Assembly (NCBI GenBank): GCA_035041965.1
Contig: JAPYMA010000325.1
Span: 310,001-374,000, forward strand
DNA from: Anisakis pegreffii
Taxonomy: Eukaryota > Nematoda > Chromadorea > Rhabditida > Anisakidae
Direction: 5' to 3'
Length of the DNA: 64,000 nt
In this document: positions 63,847-64,000 of the stretch, one piece after another
Numbering within the stretch: position 1 is the stretch's first letter
Layout of the letters: each line of letters begins with the position of its first letter
Notes under the pieces: model-generated
Told to the model about the DNA's origin: nothing
Databases searched by the model: none
Seen by the model: only the letters and a program-made list of their open reading frames with translations
Made by a program: the position numbers and the translations under genes

Positions 63847-64000
63847 CTTAACAATAAACAAAACGATGAAAGTTTCAAAAATGTATAACAATTAACTTGC
63901 AATAAATCAAGCAAACATACACACATAAATGTGAATATAGGTGAGTGCTGAGCACTTTCACAACACAACCAAAAGATACAATGAAAATAATAATAATAAT
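63847..64000. other. Right edge, no exon seen
   Basis: A/C-rich sequence ending in an (AAT)n run; probably intron or 5' flank of the minus-strand gene at 63292-63846. Confidence 0.5.

Noticed and set aside
1..64000. CRISPR arrays, operons of bacterial type, rRNA genes
   Set aside because: None seen; exon-intron structure throughout shows eukaryotic nuclear DNA.

Overview
This window is nuclear DNA from a nematode. Its genes are cut into many short exons (about 40-290 nt) by AT-rich introns, several start codons sit a few bases behind an isolated TTTCAG-like site (the arrangement expected for spliced-leader trans-splicing), and the gene content includes nematode-type families (transthyretin-like secreted proteins and a small cysteine-rich secreted protein) beside housekeeping genes. 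Splice donors and acceptors are looser than in Caenorhabditis (many GTTTGT or GTTAGT donors, several AAG or GAG acceptors), so I would not place it in that genus; the species cannot be told from the sequence alone. I see no plasmid, bacterial, viral or CRISPR features.

Layout. 116-6580 (+): 3' part of a MON2 gene (endosome/Golgi trafficking scaffold), 16 exons. 6.6-12.6 kb: no supported gene. 12609-18277 (+): complete coatomer gamma subunit (COPG), 16 exons, 884 residues. 20898-21728 and 26814-27629 (+): two transthyretin-like secreted proteins, paralogues whose introns lie in different places. 31205-39823 (+): complete bifunctional PAPS synthase (pps-1), 13 exons with a 4.2 kb first intron. 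42798-45819 and 50210-53141 (+): tandem pair of glyoxylate/hydroxypyruvate reductases (GRHPR) whose exons 2-6 have exactly the same lengths. From there the strand switches. 55436-56211 (-): a four-exon secreted cysteine-rich protein. 59568-61982 (-): complete kappa-class glutathione S-transferase (GSTK), six exons. 63292-63846 (-): the last two exons of an unrecognised gene that may run off the right edge.

The genes do not form one pathway. MON2 and COPG both serve membrane traffic (endosome-Golgi and COPI respectively); PAPS synthase supplies the sulfate donor for Golgi sulfation; the GRHPR pair handles glyoxylate/hydroxypyruvate; GSTK is an organellar glutathione enzyme. The spacing (2-6 kb between most genes) does not look like a tight nematode operon.

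All gene models were built by hand: splice sites were chosen so that reading phase is kept across each junction and the joined protein follows the known family. The strongest leads are the paired GRHPR genes (one with an altered dinucleotide-binding glycine), the GSTK gene with a Trp-to-Arg change beside its active-site serine and a duplicated 3' end, a 0.2 kb direct repeat at 57.4-58.6 kb, the cysteine-rich secreted protein, and a strand-composition skew that follows gene direction.
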